A stretch of 5,173 nt of DNA from Hyphomicrobiales bacterium (GTDB lineage: Bacteria > Pseudomonadota > Alphaproteobacteria > Rhizobiales > Aestuariivirgaceae). Position numbers and translations under genes: made by a program. The stretch is from NCBI GenBank assembly GCA_012032065.1, contig JAAURV010000236.1, positions 1-5,173 on the forward strand, in the 5' to 3' direction. The notes under the pieces were generated by a model. The model ran no database searches. It was given only the letters and a program-made list of their open reading frames with translations, and had not been told where the DNA came from. Positions 5,096 to 5,173 of this stretch are shown here, in pieces (the first letter of the stretch is position 1; every line of letters begins with the position of its first letter).

Positions 5096-5143
5096 GAGCA
5101 CCTTATCGGCGATCAGTTGATTCCAACTGATCGCCGGGTGCTC
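5096..5143. terminator. Large interrupted hairpin downstream of rpe
   Basis: CGGCGATCAGTTG (5107-5119) pairs perfectly with CAACTGATCGCCG (5124-5136) around loop ATTC, a 13-base-pair stem. Outside it, GAGCACC (5096-5102) pairs with GGTGCTC (5137-5143), with a four-base TTAT bulge on the 5' side, for 20 pairs in all. It lies 63 bases after the rpe stop. Neither strand has a proper T-run after the hairpin, so it is not a textbook terminator. It may act in both directions between convergent genes, or be a dispersed palindromic element. Confidence 0.5.
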
Positions 5144-5173
5144 TAAGCAGCTTCGCCCTTCAAACTCTTGAAC
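5143..5173 (-). CDS. Possible C-terminal end of a minus-strand gene (partial)
   Basis: Reading leftward from the window edge, one frame gives FKSLKGEAA followed by TAG (5145-5143). This is a plausible protein end, and would make the gene convergent with rpe, with the big hairpin between them. Its stop overlaps the last base of the hairpin. With only nine codons visible, no family can be named and chance is a serious alternative. Confidence 0.25.
   Translation of the reverse strand, partial: FKSLKGEAA

Overview
The window reads as ordinary GC-rich bacterial chromosome, most likely from an Alphaproteobacterium. The glyceraldehyde-3-phosphate dehydrogenase is of the alphaproteobacterial NAD-dependent type, a small DUF2934 protein is present, and the intergenic spaces carry REP-like hairpins of the kind common in this class. 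The genus cannot be fixed from the sequence alone.

Layout. Positions 1-300 hold a tightly packed, degenerate tRNA array on the minus strand: a tRNA-Phe-like gene (225-298) with a six-base anticodon loop, a tRNA-Ile-like gene (150-224) with a damaged acceptor stem, and an isolated Phe-type anticodon stem-loop (134-150). Positions 1-133 and 299-486 hold no gene I can support. Then come gap (532-1542, minus) with its terminator on the left (487-510), a 68-residue DUF2934 protein (1653-1859, minus), a 175-bp divergent regulatory space (1860-2034), a two-domain HD-GYP c-di-GMP phosphodiesterase (2035-3417, plus), an inverted pair of REP-like elements (about 3433-3525), a glutathione S-transferase family protein (3580-4218, plus), rpe (4364-5032, plus) and a large hairpin (5096-5143). 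The hairpin overlaps what may be the last codons of a minus-strand gene entering from the right edge.

How the genes relate. gap (glycolysis, Entner-Doudoroff pathway, gluconeogenesis) and rpe (pentose phosphate pathway) are central carbon genes, but they lie about 2.8 kb apart in opposite orientation, so the window shows no metabolic operon. Each gene appears to be its own transcription unit, separated by hairpins. The most suggestive regulatory region is the divergent space between the DUF2934 gene and the HD-GYP gene. It has two CTGC-N3-GCA sites resembling operators of PhaR, the polyhydroxyalkanoate regulator, one of them inside an inverted repeat with outward-facing -10-like hexamers on both strands. 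No clear novel multigene system is visible. The best candidates for follow-up are the degenerate tRNA array and the possible PhaR-type control of the DUF2934 gene.
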